Of a DNA stretch of 64,000 nucleotides, positions 1-10,486 are shown in pieces. Location of the stretch: NCBI GenBank assembly GCA_030411725.1, contig MU839849.1, positions 248,001-312,000 on the forward strand. The letters are read 5' to 3'. The position numbers and the translations under genes were made by a program. Source of the stretch: Echria macrotheca. Lineage: Eukaryota; Ascomycota; Sordariomycetes; Sordariales; Schizotheciaceae. Positions within the stretch are counted from its first letter, which is position 1. Each line of letters opens with the position of its first letter. The notes below the pieces were generated by a model. It ran no database searches. It saw only the letters and a list, made by a program, of their open reading frames with translations, and was not told the DNA's origin.

Positions 1-913
1 TCCTCGCGCTCCGTGAACCAGCCGTTCTTGCCGCGGAACCAGTTGCGCGTCTGGCACGGTCCCGGCGGCATCAGGCCCCATGAGAAGATGCCAATCACCA
101 GCGTGAGCAGGCCCTCGATCAGGAACAGCCACTGCCAGCCCGACCAGCCGTTGATGCCGCGCATCTGCAGGATGCCGGCGGCCAGCAGCGAGCCGACAAT
201 GTTGACCGTGCTGAGCGCCGTCCAGAACCACGCCAGCCTGATGGGCAGCTCCTTGGACTTGTAAAAGTACGTCAGCCACAGCACGATATCGGGGATGAAG
301 CCGCCCATCAGCAGGCCCAGCAGCGCCTTGATGGCGTAGAAGCCCGCCCGGTTCGACAGGAATGCCTGGGAGCCCGCCACGATCGACCAGCCCACCATGA
401 TGGTCGGGATCCATCGGTCTGCTCCGAGTTTCTTGCTGACCAGGCCCGACGGAAGCTCGGCCGAGAGAAAAGAGGCAAGGAAGATGGTCTGGCCGTAGTT
501 GAAGTCGTTGGTGTCCATGCCGATCTCGGGGAGCCTGTATGGTCAGTACAAAACAGAGACAAAAAGGGGTAGAGCAAGGCTCACATGTTGTCGCTAATAG
601 CCCGGTTGATGTTGCGTCGGTGCATGTCGAGCGCACAAAACATGATCCACGCCCAGACCATGATGCGCAGGTCGATCTTGCGCACCAGCTTCTTCTCCTC
701 CTCCGGCGACCACGTGAAGTCGGGATCGAACCGGTGTCGGTTTTCGTAGCTCGCACTCTCGTACACGGCCCGCCAGTGGCTCGCCACGGCCGGGTCCTTG
801 AAGATGTGCTCATCCGACGACCCGTAGCCCTCGTTATCCCCCAGATTTTCCCTCGACGCCGTGACCGAGGCTGTGGCCGACCCCTTGGGGGTCAGCTCTT
901 TTTCGGTGGCCAT
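1..913 (-). CDS. MFS transporter, Dal5/allantoate permease-like family (3' part cut by window edge)
   Basis: Plasma-membrane major facilitator, probably for an organic anion or vitamin-like solute. Exons read 585-913 and <1-534; the intron has a GTGAGC donor and an ACAG acceptor, and the joined frame reads DNM-LPEIGMDTNDF. The ATG at 913 is chosen because it follows a TATA box and opens a charged cytosolic N-tail (MATEKELTPKG). Family landmarks are the LVRKIDLRIMVWAW first helix, DRxNxNxA after helix 1 (here MHRRNINRA), GADRWIPTIMVGWS, and ALLGLLMGGFIPDIVLWLTY. The C-terminal half lies outside the window. A second member of the same broad family is at 32.8-34.4 kb. The substrate cannot be inferred from sequence. 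Confidence 0.9.
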
Positions 914-2278
914 GGGTATGACGACTGGACCCGGGGCGGTGGTAGCGAATCGGAACAATGTGATCGACGATGTCGTGAGTCCAAGGGGCCTGACGCAGGA
1001 ATTAGATGAAGTGCCCTCCGAGACACGCCTCCTGCATCTCCGCGGGAACTGTCTCTCCCCGTCTGTGCCATCTTTATATACTCAGAGTTGCTGGGACATG
1101 CAAGATCCATGGTCCCGGTTCAGGGACGACACATAATGCGGGGGGTCCCGATGTTGCGAAGACAGGGCAGCAGTGGCGACATGGCCGTCCAGACTGCCGT
1201 CATGGTCCCAGCTGGGGAGAAACTTGCACTGAGAAGTCTTATCGATGGCGCCATCACGCACGTTGATTGCATCCCCCGGGCGGCATGCCCTTCGCAGCCC
1301 GTCATCACGTCCACAGAGCCCCAGCCGCATGCTTGTTGCCATGTGCCAAGCTGCGGGGGGCTACAATCTGGGGAGGCGGCATTGGTTCGAGGATGGCTGG
1401 CATGGCCGGGTCTAGACCGGATGCTATCGATCGTCGGGGCCCAAAGGACCTTTGGGCCTTGGTGTTTGGGCTTGCCAAGCTCGCAGAGATTTTTCCCGTC
1501 TAAACCCATGTAAGCTCATCGTGTTGGCTTCGGCGATAACATGAAGTCTGAATGTGCTTTTTGAACTGTTCAACACAAAAGTGGTGATGACGTGCTCCAA
1601 GGATGCTATGGTGTCGCTATCAAACTCCGATAGAGGGATCCCCGTTTGGGTAACGGCCCTGATTACCTATCTGTAACCTCATGAAAGTTTTGCACCCTTG
1701 GACTCAAATATCTGCGATAATTGTGGTATTCACCAGTGTTTTGTAATGTTTATCTGTAAAATATAGCACGTCGTCTAAATATTCTAAATATTCGATGTTG
1801 ATTTCAATCAGTGAGACGTCACGGTCTGTACGTGACTCCTTGTCACTTGAGACGGATATACCCGCCTAGATACATATCAGACGACCTCATAAACTTGAAC
1901 CCAATCTCCCTAGAACCAACGGGGAGATATGGAATACAGAACAAAGGGCTCGTTTTCGATACCCCCACCGCGGAATTTTGCAGGTCAGCTAGGAATCGAC
2001 GGATGACAGCTCAACGTGGGGGAGGGAAGCTTTTATGGTCGCCAAGAAATGTGGATTTGCTTGGCATCGATTTCGACCTGTTCGGTGCAGCATTCTCGCA
2101 TTCTCATCATACCTGGAAATATGGCGTGACGGTAGACCACAGCTTTTGACCACTGACAAGTCTTATCCAGACGCTGAAGCCCGCTCGAGATCTGGAAGCG
2201 CTCAGTGGCAACTGATAGACCGTTCACTAGCACAGATTCGCCACTTATTTCCCTTGGGCCTTTTCCGATGACCACAGC
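914..2278. other. Intergenic: MFS promoter and TF 3' flank
   Basis: Contains the MFS promoter. An AT-rich pocket at about 1,640-1,815 (runs such as attctaaatattc) breaks the otherwise mixed composition. Short open frames here have no recognisable content. No repeat, tRNA or transposon remnant seen. Confidence 0.5.
1072..1080 (-). promoter_or_regulatory. TATA box of the MFS gene
   Basis: TATATAAAG on the minus strand, about 160 bp upstream of the ATG at 913. It is a strong match to a core promoter and supports the chosen start. Confidence 0.6.
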
Positions 2279-4316
2279 TCAGTCGTAGCTGAAAGTTAAA
2301 GCATACGTCTCCGGGCGGAGCGACTCGGGCACGAAGCTCCCGTATCTGCCCGACGTCGGCGTCCCGAGAATCTCACCCAGCTGTCCGGCAACCCCATTTT
2401 GACCATCCAAATCACTCATCAGACTCTGAGCTAGCCACATTGGATTCGCATAGTCTCTCACGAGCTGGTTAAATCTCTGTTCTGGTGGTTACTATCCGTC
2501 ACCGCGAATATGGAAAAGAAATACTCACCTCCGGTCTGTCATCGGCGGATATCTCTGTCGATAACGGTATTGTCCTCTCCACAAGCTTGATCACCTCGGA
2601 ACAACCTTGGGCGAGTGCGTCCACGTTACAACCTTCTCTGTCCGCCCAAGTGCGGACATAGTCGACGAACGAGAGTAGGGCAGCATAGTTCATCTCCCCC
2701 TCGATCGGATCATCCGTGTCTATCGTAGCCGAGGCGAGGACCAGTGCCGCAGCGAGTGGATATCTGAGCATCCGCCTGTCCAAGTGTGAGTAATGTTGCA
2801 TACTCATATGTGTTTCGCAGGGGGTTGAAGTGGAAAGAGACATCTTACCAAAAGTCCAAGAATTGCTGCGGCCCAACGCCCTCCACCACAAGACTGACAA
2901 CTAGCCGCGCAGCTTCGGCGCATTTTGCCTGCGACAGACGCAGGGCTTTCCGGCGAACCTCATCGTCAGCAGAGTACCCGGATCGCATTAGCGACCGGCT
3001 AGTGACCCAGTTCAGCGTCATAGCCGTACTATAAAAGATGAGATGCACTGTCGTCGCCGGATCATCCAAGACAAGCCCCTTGTTGTGCGTACACTCGGGC
3101 CGCACATGTCCTAGCGCGTTGTTCCTCCACTGCTCGAGCGACTGCCAGAGCTGAGCGATATCTTCCGGTGTTGGTTCGTCAGCAGACGACGCGAACAACG
3201 TCTTGTAGACCTGGAACTGGACCGCCGCCAGCGCCACTCTGTGTCGGAACGTGCATTCCACCGGGTCATCGACGCCCTGCAACCCATCGTCATCAAGATC
3301 AGGCGGTTCCATCAGCGAAGGAATCCCAAAGCCAGCACTCATCTCCGCATCCAACACAAACGCCACGCGATAACACCTCTCCATCTCGGCGTCCCTCTTC
3401 CCACCACTAACACACATCTGCATCATCCTCCCCACCACCCCCAACAAAACCCCCATCATCCTCCCCGCCGCCCACCCCCTGTAACAAAACATCACCATCC
3501 CCAACACCGCCCTAATCGCCACGACAGCATCATCCCCGCCACCACCACAAAACATCAACTCCGGAAGAAGCGCATACGCCCGCTTGAAAAAAGCCCACGC
3601 ATAGCACCCCACATCCCCAAAAGCCCCATTCAAAGCCTTGATCGCAATCCCCCCACCGACAAAAGCACAAACGAGAGCCTCCCAAGCGCGTCTAGCACGG
3701 CCGAAACTCGCAGGACATGTCGCGAGGAGCCTGGCCTGGTTCAGAAATTCGGAGAGACGAGAGCCCGGGAAGAAGAGGGGCAGCTCGGCGAAGAGGCGGT
3801 CGGACATGCTTGCTAGGACGTCGACCTCGCCGGCGCGGAGGGGCATGGGGTCGGAGAGCATGGAGCGGAAGGGGGCGAAGTGGGGGGATGAGGGGGATGG
3901 GAGGGGGGCGTTCATGCGGCTGAGGAGTTGGTGGAAGAGGGGAAATTTGTGGAGGGATGGGGTGGTTGTTGGTGGTGGCGGTGGGATGCTTGGCTGGGCG
4001 GGTTCGATATGCTGCTCGGGGGTGACGGTTGAGCGTGGCGGTTCGTTGGGAGGGGCGGGTGTTGGTGTGGTGGTCTCTTTGGCCATGCGGGCTTCCATAC
4101 GGGCGAGGCGCTGCTCGAGGGATTTGATGTATTCCTTGCTGGAAGTAGTTAATATCGAGATAGATTCAAGGAGACTATGGGGGATAACCTCTTTCCCGGA
4201 CCGCGTCGCCTCTGTGTCGCCGCGTAGACGCAATCATCTCCCCGGTTTTGGCAGTTGGAGCATGTTGGTCGCTCGCCGCTACATCGCAACTTGTGGAGGC
4301 GACAGAATTCACAGGC
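2279..4316 (-). CDS. Zn2Cys6 transcription factor with fungal-specific TF domain (first exon unresolved)
   Basis: Nuclear DNA-binding regulator. The exon 4189-4316 encodes a complete binuclear zinc cluster, starting ACEFCRLHKLRC and ending CSNCQNRGDDC, with canonical C-x2-C-x6-C-x6-C-x2-C-x6-C spacing. A 50-bp intron (GTTATC...TTAAC...CCAG) then joins it in phase to 2849-4138, giving the usual linker and coiled coil (KSKEYIKSLEQRLARMEARM). The long middle part matches the fungal_trans domain, including ERCYRVAFVLDAEMSAGFGIPS. Exons 2529-2775 (WRMLRYPLAAAL) and 2279-2476 complete the C-terminus; all these junctions are in phase. The start is unresolved. A plausible first exon at 4396-4353 (MTSTRQRAPQGSFH) is followed by a perfect short intron (GTGATA, CTAAC, TAG), but joins one base out of frame. 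Target genes are unknown; the nearest are the MFS gene and the esterase. Confidence 0.85.
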
Positions 4317-5479
4317 CTAGAGACGGTTAGTAGACAATAACGCGGATATCACTTATGGAAACTCCCCTGCGGGGCCCGTTGTCGGGTTGAAGTCATGTTG
4401 CTACTGCGTCGAACTGATGACAGCTGTAGAGACCTCGTCGGAAATGGACGTGCGTGGCGTGGGCGCAGACGAAAGAGAAACAAGCAGCCCTTTTCAGAGT
4501 TTGTAAACGAGATCTGTTGTAAAAACTGACTTATGTTGTACATGAGATGAAGAAACCAAGATGTCTTGTCCTGGGGAGAGATCATTATTCAGCTTGGTGG
4601 GAGTCCCGAGCCGACCAATCGGAAGTAAACAAGTTCCGAGATCTGCATATCGCCCAGATGATGCCATGATGGGAGGAATACTGACAGATTGACCGACATG
4701 AGATGCAGAAACAGCCTGGTTGTCTGAGGTGAATGTAGGCTCATGAAATTTTCTTTTAGCTTGTAGTGCTGAGCTAGCGTGAGCTTGATTTGCCCGAACC
4801 CTTAGTTCTTCCCATTGCGAGGTAGTCGATCCCATACGCCGCCGAGTAGGCTTGACGTTGCAATCTGTAGCTCGAACATGTCTTGTGTTTAACATATGTT
4901 CCCCTCATTCGTCTGGCTCGGATTACGGTCGCGGCACTGAGGCTCAGGGAGATAAAGGATAACCCGGTTGTCGGTATGGGGAATCCTTGGTTCGGACCCG
5001 GCACAGTTCCCCCATTTGGCAGTTGGCGACGTTGCAGACCGACGACAATACGACTTACAGCTTTCCGCCTACAGAAGTGCCCCGGTTTTGACGACACCAT
5101 GACAGAGGCCAAGGTCTCGCTACGAGCAGTATGCTATCCACCCGATGCGTCCAATCTGTCCGCATCGCTAACCAAGCTCTGGGACGGCAAATCTCCCGGT
5201 AAGTCGTCCTATTCCGATTTCCTGCATGTAGTTAGACTGCTCGGGCACAACCCCCTGCTTTTGTTAAGCGGACTGTAACGTCCGGGCATCGTGGAGTTGC
5301 GCCAAGCCCTAGTACACTACCTTAGTACAACAAGGCATAGCCTGGGGAATTCTAGGACGGATCCGTCGCTAAAGCCAGTCCTCGATATATATCAGCTTCT
5401 CTCCTCCACGACTAGACTCGTAGGGATTTCGCCTCGCCTCTCTCCCTCAGTCTGCCCGTCGCGTACTCACGTCTCCGAG
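4317..5479. other. Intergenic: divergent promoter region of the TF and the esterase
   Basis: Holds the unresolved 5' end of the zinc-cluster gene (candidate ATG at 4396 on the minus strand) and the esterase promoter. Open frames of 110-200 codons here lack recognisable domains and overlap one another on both strands, so I regard them as chance frames. Confidence 0.5.
5386..5392 (+). promoter_or_regulatory. TATA box of the CBM1-esterase gene
   Basis: TATATAT inside gatatatatc, 94 bp upstream of the ATG at 5480 and followed by a CT-rich leader (cttctctcctcc). This arrangement is usual for highly expressed secreted-enzyme genes and supports the start. Confidence 0.6.
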
Positions 5480-6650
5480 ATGCCTTCCGCCACGATCCTT
5501 TCTCTTGCCCTCTTGGCAGGCAGCGCGCTTGCCCAGCAGGCTCCCCTTTGGGGACAATGCGGTGGAAATGGATGGTCAGGACCGACACTCTGCGCGGCTG
5601 GGAGCTGCTGCTCTACCCAGAATGCCTGGTATGCCCAGTGTACGCCGGGCTCGGGATGCCCTGGTAGCGGCAGTGGCCCCACGACCGTAACGAGCATGCC
5701 CACCGCGCCTGCCATCACCACGTCGAGTCCCCAGGTGACAGCCACCGGAGTTCCCATCACCCCGGGGCGTCTCCAGCAGGTGTCGGGCTTTGGCAGCAAC
5801 CCAACGGGGACCCAGATGTTTATCTACGTGCCGAGCAGGGTCGCGGCCAATCCGGCTGTTATCGTGGCGGTAGGTTCTAGATGCCCAACCAACATAGGTA
5901 CCTAAACGTGCTAACCCGAATGGACAGCTTCACCCTTGCGGCGGCTCGGCCCAGCAGTTCTACTCGAGCTTCGACCTGCCGTCGTATGCCGATAGCAACG
6001 GCTTCATCATCATCTACCCGCAGACGACGGCGTACAGCAACTGCTGGGACGTCAACAACGCGGGGTCTCTGACCCATGGCGGGTCGGGCGACGCGACGGG
6101 TATCGTTAGCATGGTCAGCTATACGCTTAACCGGTTCAACGGCAACAAGGATAAGGTCTTCGTTATGGGCGCGTCGTCGGGCGCTATGATGACCAACGTC
6201 ATGGTCGGGTCGTACCCGGACGTCTTCGATGCCGGCGCCGCCTACTCGGGCGCCGCTTTTGCCTGCTTCGCCGGTAGCAACGCACCGCCTACCCCTATGG
6301 GCTCCAACCAAACCTGTGCGCAGGGCCTACAGCACCCGCCCCAGACGTGGGCCAACTACGTGCGCAACGCCTATCCCGGCTACACGGGCAAGCGCCCGCG
6401 CATGCAGGTCATCCACGGCCTGGCCGACACCCTGGTCCGACCGCAGTGTGGCTACGAGCAGCTCAAACAGTGGTCGACCGTGCTGGGCCTGACCAACACC
6501 AACAACGGCACGGGCGGCGCCATGGGCTCGCAGTACACGAAGATCAACTATGGCGACGGTTCGCAGCTGGTGGGATACTTTGGCCAGGGCGTCGGCCACT
6601 ACGCACCCCCGAACTCGCAGGTGATGCTCAACTTCTTTGGCCTCATCTGA
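5480..6650 (+). CDS. Secreted acetylxylan esterase (CE1) with N-terminal CBM1
   Basis: Extracellular plant cell wall deacetylase, about 370 aa. Exons 5480-5869 and 5928-6650 join in phase (IVA-LHPCGG), with a CTAAC branch site and CAG acceptor. A signal peptide (MPSATILSLALLAGSALA) leads into a cellulose-binding CBM1 with the standard WGQCGG, GPTLC, SCC and WYAQC landmarks. A Thr/Pro/Ser-rich linker (roughly residues 62-95) follows. The catalytic domain shows the LHPCGG oxyanion region, the nucleophile elbow GASSGA, the acid in HGLADTLV and the late His in GVGHYAPP. The layout (CBM1 first) and the short esterase domain fit fungal AxeA/Axe1 enzymes better than large feruloyl esterases, though a related ferulate activity cannot be excluded. 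Confidence 0.93.
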
Positions 6651-7091
6651 GCTGTGCGTCCACGTCAGGAGGAGATAAAGCTTGGTGTTTTGCAGTTGTA
6701 TATAGTTGTCTAGGTTGTACATATTCAGCAAATTACTAGCAAACCGAACAGTTATCAGAAGCGCCAAGGATGCTGCCGGTTTTCCAGTGACTGGCTGGGG
6801 GACAGCTACGACGTGACAGATCAAATGCAGACGGAGTCCTAGTTGGAAATAAGACTCGGGTAGAGTCTCCGGCACCCATCTGCTATCCACAGGGGCATTA
6901 GTCTAACCAAACGCACGCCTTGACGTTCAATAAAACGGCTCTTCAAGAAGGCTCACCAAAAAGTCCAGCACGCAGGGATCCCGATAGGTTGAGCCCTAGG
7001 GTACGAATATGAGAAATGGGACTGTACGGCCAGGTATGATGATGAAACAAAATCCCGTTTTTAACTTTGTTATACACCCAACATTCCTCAC
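6651..7091. other. Convergent intergenic region
   Basis: 3' flanks of the esterase and of the cysteine-rich gene. A polyadenylation-like AATAAAA lies near 6,928. Nothing else seen. Confidence 0.4.
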
Positions 7092-7648
7092 TCAAACACA
7101 AATACCACCGCAGTCCGCTCCCCCATTCTGCGGGTCACACCCATCCCCGGGGTGATCGATGCAAATCTTGCCATCTACACCATGTCAGCATACCATCCCG
7201 TCAACGGTAACACACAAAACGCACCCTTGCACGCAAACCCGGCAAATCCTCCGCAGAACGGCGCCTTCTCCGGCACACAGATGCCCGGCCGGTCACACGC
7301 CATCCCGCAGCCCTTGACGTACGGGTCATCCACACAGAGGAACCCAGCCGGACACTCATACGGCTGGACGCGGAACCCGCCGCACGACTGGTACGTCTCA
7401 CGGGCCGGTTTTGATGTTGTTGTCGGGGTCGGGGTCGCCGTTGCTGTCGTCGTGACGGTGCGCAGCGTCGTCTTGGCCGGCAGGCAGTATCCCTCGCAGT
7501 TCTCGCCGCGGGCGCAGGACGCATCGACCTTTTCACATGTTTGGCCCCCGGGACAGGGCGCGATCTTGAAGCCGCATGGTCTTCGGCCGGCGGCGACGGC
7601 GGAAGCACCGAGGAGGGAGGAGGCGGCGAGGAGGGCGGCGAGACGCAT
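7092..7648 (-). CDS. Small secreted protein with three six-cysteine modules
   Basis: Secreted, 168 aa, function unknown. Exons 7225-7648 and 7092-7174; the donor GTGCGT and acceptor GTAG give an in-phase join (FACK-DGKICIDHP). Reading through without the intron would replace the last module with cysteine-poor sequence, so the spliced form is favoured. Residues 1-20 are a signal peptide (MRLAALLAASSLLGASAVAA). The mature part has three modules, each starting CGF or CGGF and carrying six cysteines: roughly residues 25-57, 89-126 and 132-168. Modules 2 and 3 share CGGF, the central [LI]C[VI]D[DH]P and the closing GICV; module 1 is more diverged and ends GYCLP. A Thr/Pro-rich stretch separates modules 1 and 2. 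It could be a wall-binding or effector-like protein. No enzymatic motif is visible. Confidence 0.8.
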
Positions 7649-9220
7649 GATTTTTCTGTGGCGGTTGCTGGTGGAAAATTGTCGGTCGTTGGTGTCTTGT
7701 CACCAAAGAAACCTGCCCCGAAAAATCCGGGGTATGATCTTGATATTTGTAGTCAACCTTTGTTCGCCCTCCTCGACACGCAACCCGGTAGCAGTGATAG
7801 GTAAGCTTGCATTTTGCCACGATGCGGAAATCAGGTACCGGGACCTAGCGAGTGCCAGTCTACCGTGGCAGTGACGTTTTGTTCCGCAGAGAGAGACGGC
7901 TGAAAAGAAAATAAAGTTTTTGTCGTCCAATTCCACCCCCAATAACCGCTGGCCGCTTCTGATTCGTCTCCGATGCGGAGGCTAAGCCGGAGTTTCAGCC
8001 CGTCGGTTCCCCTTTTCGGCGCTCTCTCGACAAGTCGGCACCCTCCGCTCCATGGACTGGTTTTCGTCGCTGGACGACTGCGCTATTTTTATCCATTCCA
8101 TTGCTGGGCTGGTATATTACGCCAAGACTGCATTCAAAATCCGGGGAACGGTAAGGAGATGTTTTGTCTCTTTTTTTTCGAGACAAGTTCCAAGTGTGAC
8201 TGCCTGTGGGGAAAAAGCGAATTGCTTGCTCGTTATGTTTCCCGGGGGTTGCAACCAACCGTTGCATCCCGGAAATGCTTACTTGCTGATCCCGGGCCGA
8301 CGGCTGGACTTTATGCCACCGCCTAGGCCGATTGTCCAACTCATTGGCTTGTGTGTGGAGGCTGAGTCGACGACGGTTTAGGTATAAATTGGTGAACTAC
8401 CAGTCCGGGTTATAGCACGTCGTTCTGTTAACCTTGGCGCATTTCTTGCCGGGCTTTCCACCGGGCAGACTCTTCCCGGGGGCAGATCCACCGAGGATTA
8501 TTGGTCCCCTAAGATGGGGAGGCGCGTTGAGAAGCCTGACTTGTCTGATCGCGGCTGTGGAATCGGACCTGCCAAGGGTAGAAACCATGCCGCCAACTGG
8601 TTCGTTCAATAATCTATTGGCCCAGTTACAGCAGGGAAAAGACTGACCTCCTATACCACCGGAGCCCAGGGCTGTTGGTGAAGACCGGGATGGAGTCCAT
8701 CTCGAGTGCTCGCCTCAAGTTGTGGAGTCGTCCGTTCGGGTACTTGTAGCAAACTCTTTAAAGGGCGATACAAGACATGACATGCATGAACGGCTCTGGG
8801 GAACCCAATCTGGGCAGCAAGATACCTAGTATTCCCTACGTTTTGTTCTTTTGCCCTTGTGCACGTGGCAGTCTGCCATGGAAATCGACTTCAGCACTCT
8901 TCATGACCCCCAACTCGGTGTTTGCCAAAAGAGCCATCTCTTTGAGGAGGGTGTAAATGAAGTGCAGCGGAGAGATGGGTGGCCTCTTCAGCATGAAAAC
9001 ACCGGTTTTGGAAGCCGTCACGGTCTCATACTTGAGGTAGTCTTCTTGAAGACTCAGCATCTTGCCCAGAAATAACATGGCAACTTTCTTTATGGAAACG
9101 ACGAAATGAGATGTTACTACCGATGTGGCCTAGATGAAACCCCAGGGACATTCAACCTTAACCCACAACATCCATATCCAGTCTCCCTGCACCACCTCGA
9201 TACAAAGAATAGATACCCTC
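7649..9220. other. Intergenic, 1.6 kb, no confident gene
   Basis: Upstream flank of the cysteine-rich gene. One 80-codon minus-strand frame at 8836-9078 has reasonable codon use but no recognisable family, and a plus-strand frame overlaps it. I see no repeat or RNA gene. Confidence 0.4.
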
Positions 9221-9565
9221 CTATTTCGACCTCTTATTCCTCTTAGCCCTCCCCCTCTCATTAGCAGCGAGGATCGAAACCGCAGCAGCTCCTCCACCAC
9301 CCACAGCCAGAGCCCCCTTGGCAACCGAGGCAGCCGTGACCCCATTCGCATTGGCGGCAGCAGCAGCCTGGACGCCCCCGCTGAACGACTGGTACGCCAT
9401 GTTGCCGGCGACTGTCGATGTGGCGTGTTGCGCGGCGTAGTTAGTCGCGGCGTGGGATGCCACGCTCGCGGCCGTGTGGCTTGCTGAAGTTGCGAAGAGG
9501 TGGGCCTTGATGGCGAGAGCGCCCTTGATGAGGGCGGCTTCGGTCAGACCGGGTATGTAGACCAT
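9221..9565 (-). CDS. Small alanine/glycine-rich hypothetical protein
   Basis: 114 aa, intronless, unrecognised. The sequence is strongly biased to Ala, Gly, Ser and Val, with hydrophobic small-residue stretches (ALIKGALAIKAHLFATSASH, then GALAVGGGGAAAVSILAA) and a basic tail (RGRAKRNKRSK). It might be a small membrane-associated or intrinsically flexible protein. Third-position GC bias looks like real coding sequence, but low complexity could also give a chance frame. Confidence 0.5.
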   Translation of the reverse strand: MVYIPGLTEAALIKGALAIKAHLFATSASHTAASVASHAATNYAAQHATSTVAGNMAYQSFSGGVQAAAAANANGVTAASVAKGALAVGGGGAAAVSILAANERGRAKRNKRSK

Positions 9566-10303
9566 TGTGGCGATGGCTTTTTTTTTCTTCTGGCTGGTGA
9601 CGGTTTACTGATGAGGTGAAGCGGAGAAGGTGGGAATGAGACTGGGAAATCTTCTCGAGATGTCTGGATCTTAAGACTCCTGGAAGATCGCAAGTCAGTT
9701 TGATGTCCGAATGTTCTCGAAGCACTCTTTGGTCCTGTGTTATCCTCTTCTTATCTGACGGAGGCCCTAGGTATCTGGCGAGGCTGATTTTGTTTCTAGA
9801 TTACAATAGAATCGACCACTTGTGCGCGATAACATCAACATCCTTAACACGTGCTCTCCAAAAGGTGCAGCTTATTGTGAAGGATGGGTGCTCACCGAGG
9901 AGCTCTAGCGAACATGTGATCGAAATCGCGTCTTTTACAGGCTAGCTTTATCATGAGTGCTAAAAGATGGTGTGCTTTTGGGGTGGGGTTGGCTTTGGTC
10001 TGATTCGACGAAACACCAGGCTGTATGCCTCTTATCTTCAGCCCTGGAGACTGCCAACCATGGAGATGCTAAGCCACCGCCCCCATTTTGGTGTGGGTGT
10101 GATGGCGATTCAGCCTTGTCATCGAGGATGTCTTGTCTTGAAAATGCCCAACAGAGGCATATATGGGGCCGTCCTTCTCCAAGATATCGACTCGTGGGAG
10201 TAAGTCCAGGGCAGCCCACCCAGACCTTCCGACCTGTTTACAAACCCACTACCTTGTCGTGTTCATTACCCCAGGCTTGATCTCGTCACCCCGCCAAGAC
10301 ATC
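9566..10303. other. Intergenic
   Basis: Nothing recognisable. A CATATATGG element near 10,148-10,160 lies about 150 bp upstream of the candidate secreted-protein start at 10304. Confidence 0.35.
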
Positions 10304-10486
10304 ATGCGTGTCATCTCTCCACACACCACGGCCATGGCTTTGGTAGTCTTGGCCTCGCTCTCGGGAGTTCAGGCTGGTGCCTGCGAGGACACCTGCCAGA
10401 ATGCCTACAGGTGGGTTTCCTTTCCTCTCCCAATGATCAGTAACTTGGTTGCTGACACTTGTGACCACACAGCCTTTGCCCTGATG
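10304..10486 (+). CDS. Candidate small secreted protein, 5' exons only
   Basis: The ATG at 10304 opens a good signal peptide (MRVISPHTTAMALVVLASLS, then GVQA) followed by GACEDTCQNAY, which resembles the start of a cysteine-rich secreted protein. Exon 1 ends at 10410 with a GTGGGT donor. A 14-nt exon (10473-10486, flanked by ACACAG and GTAAGT) would continue in phase as SLCPDG. Beyond that, several CAG acceptors near 10,596-10,609 are possible, but none yields a cysteine-rich tail, so the 3' end is not called. It could be a decayed gene. Confidence 0.35.
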
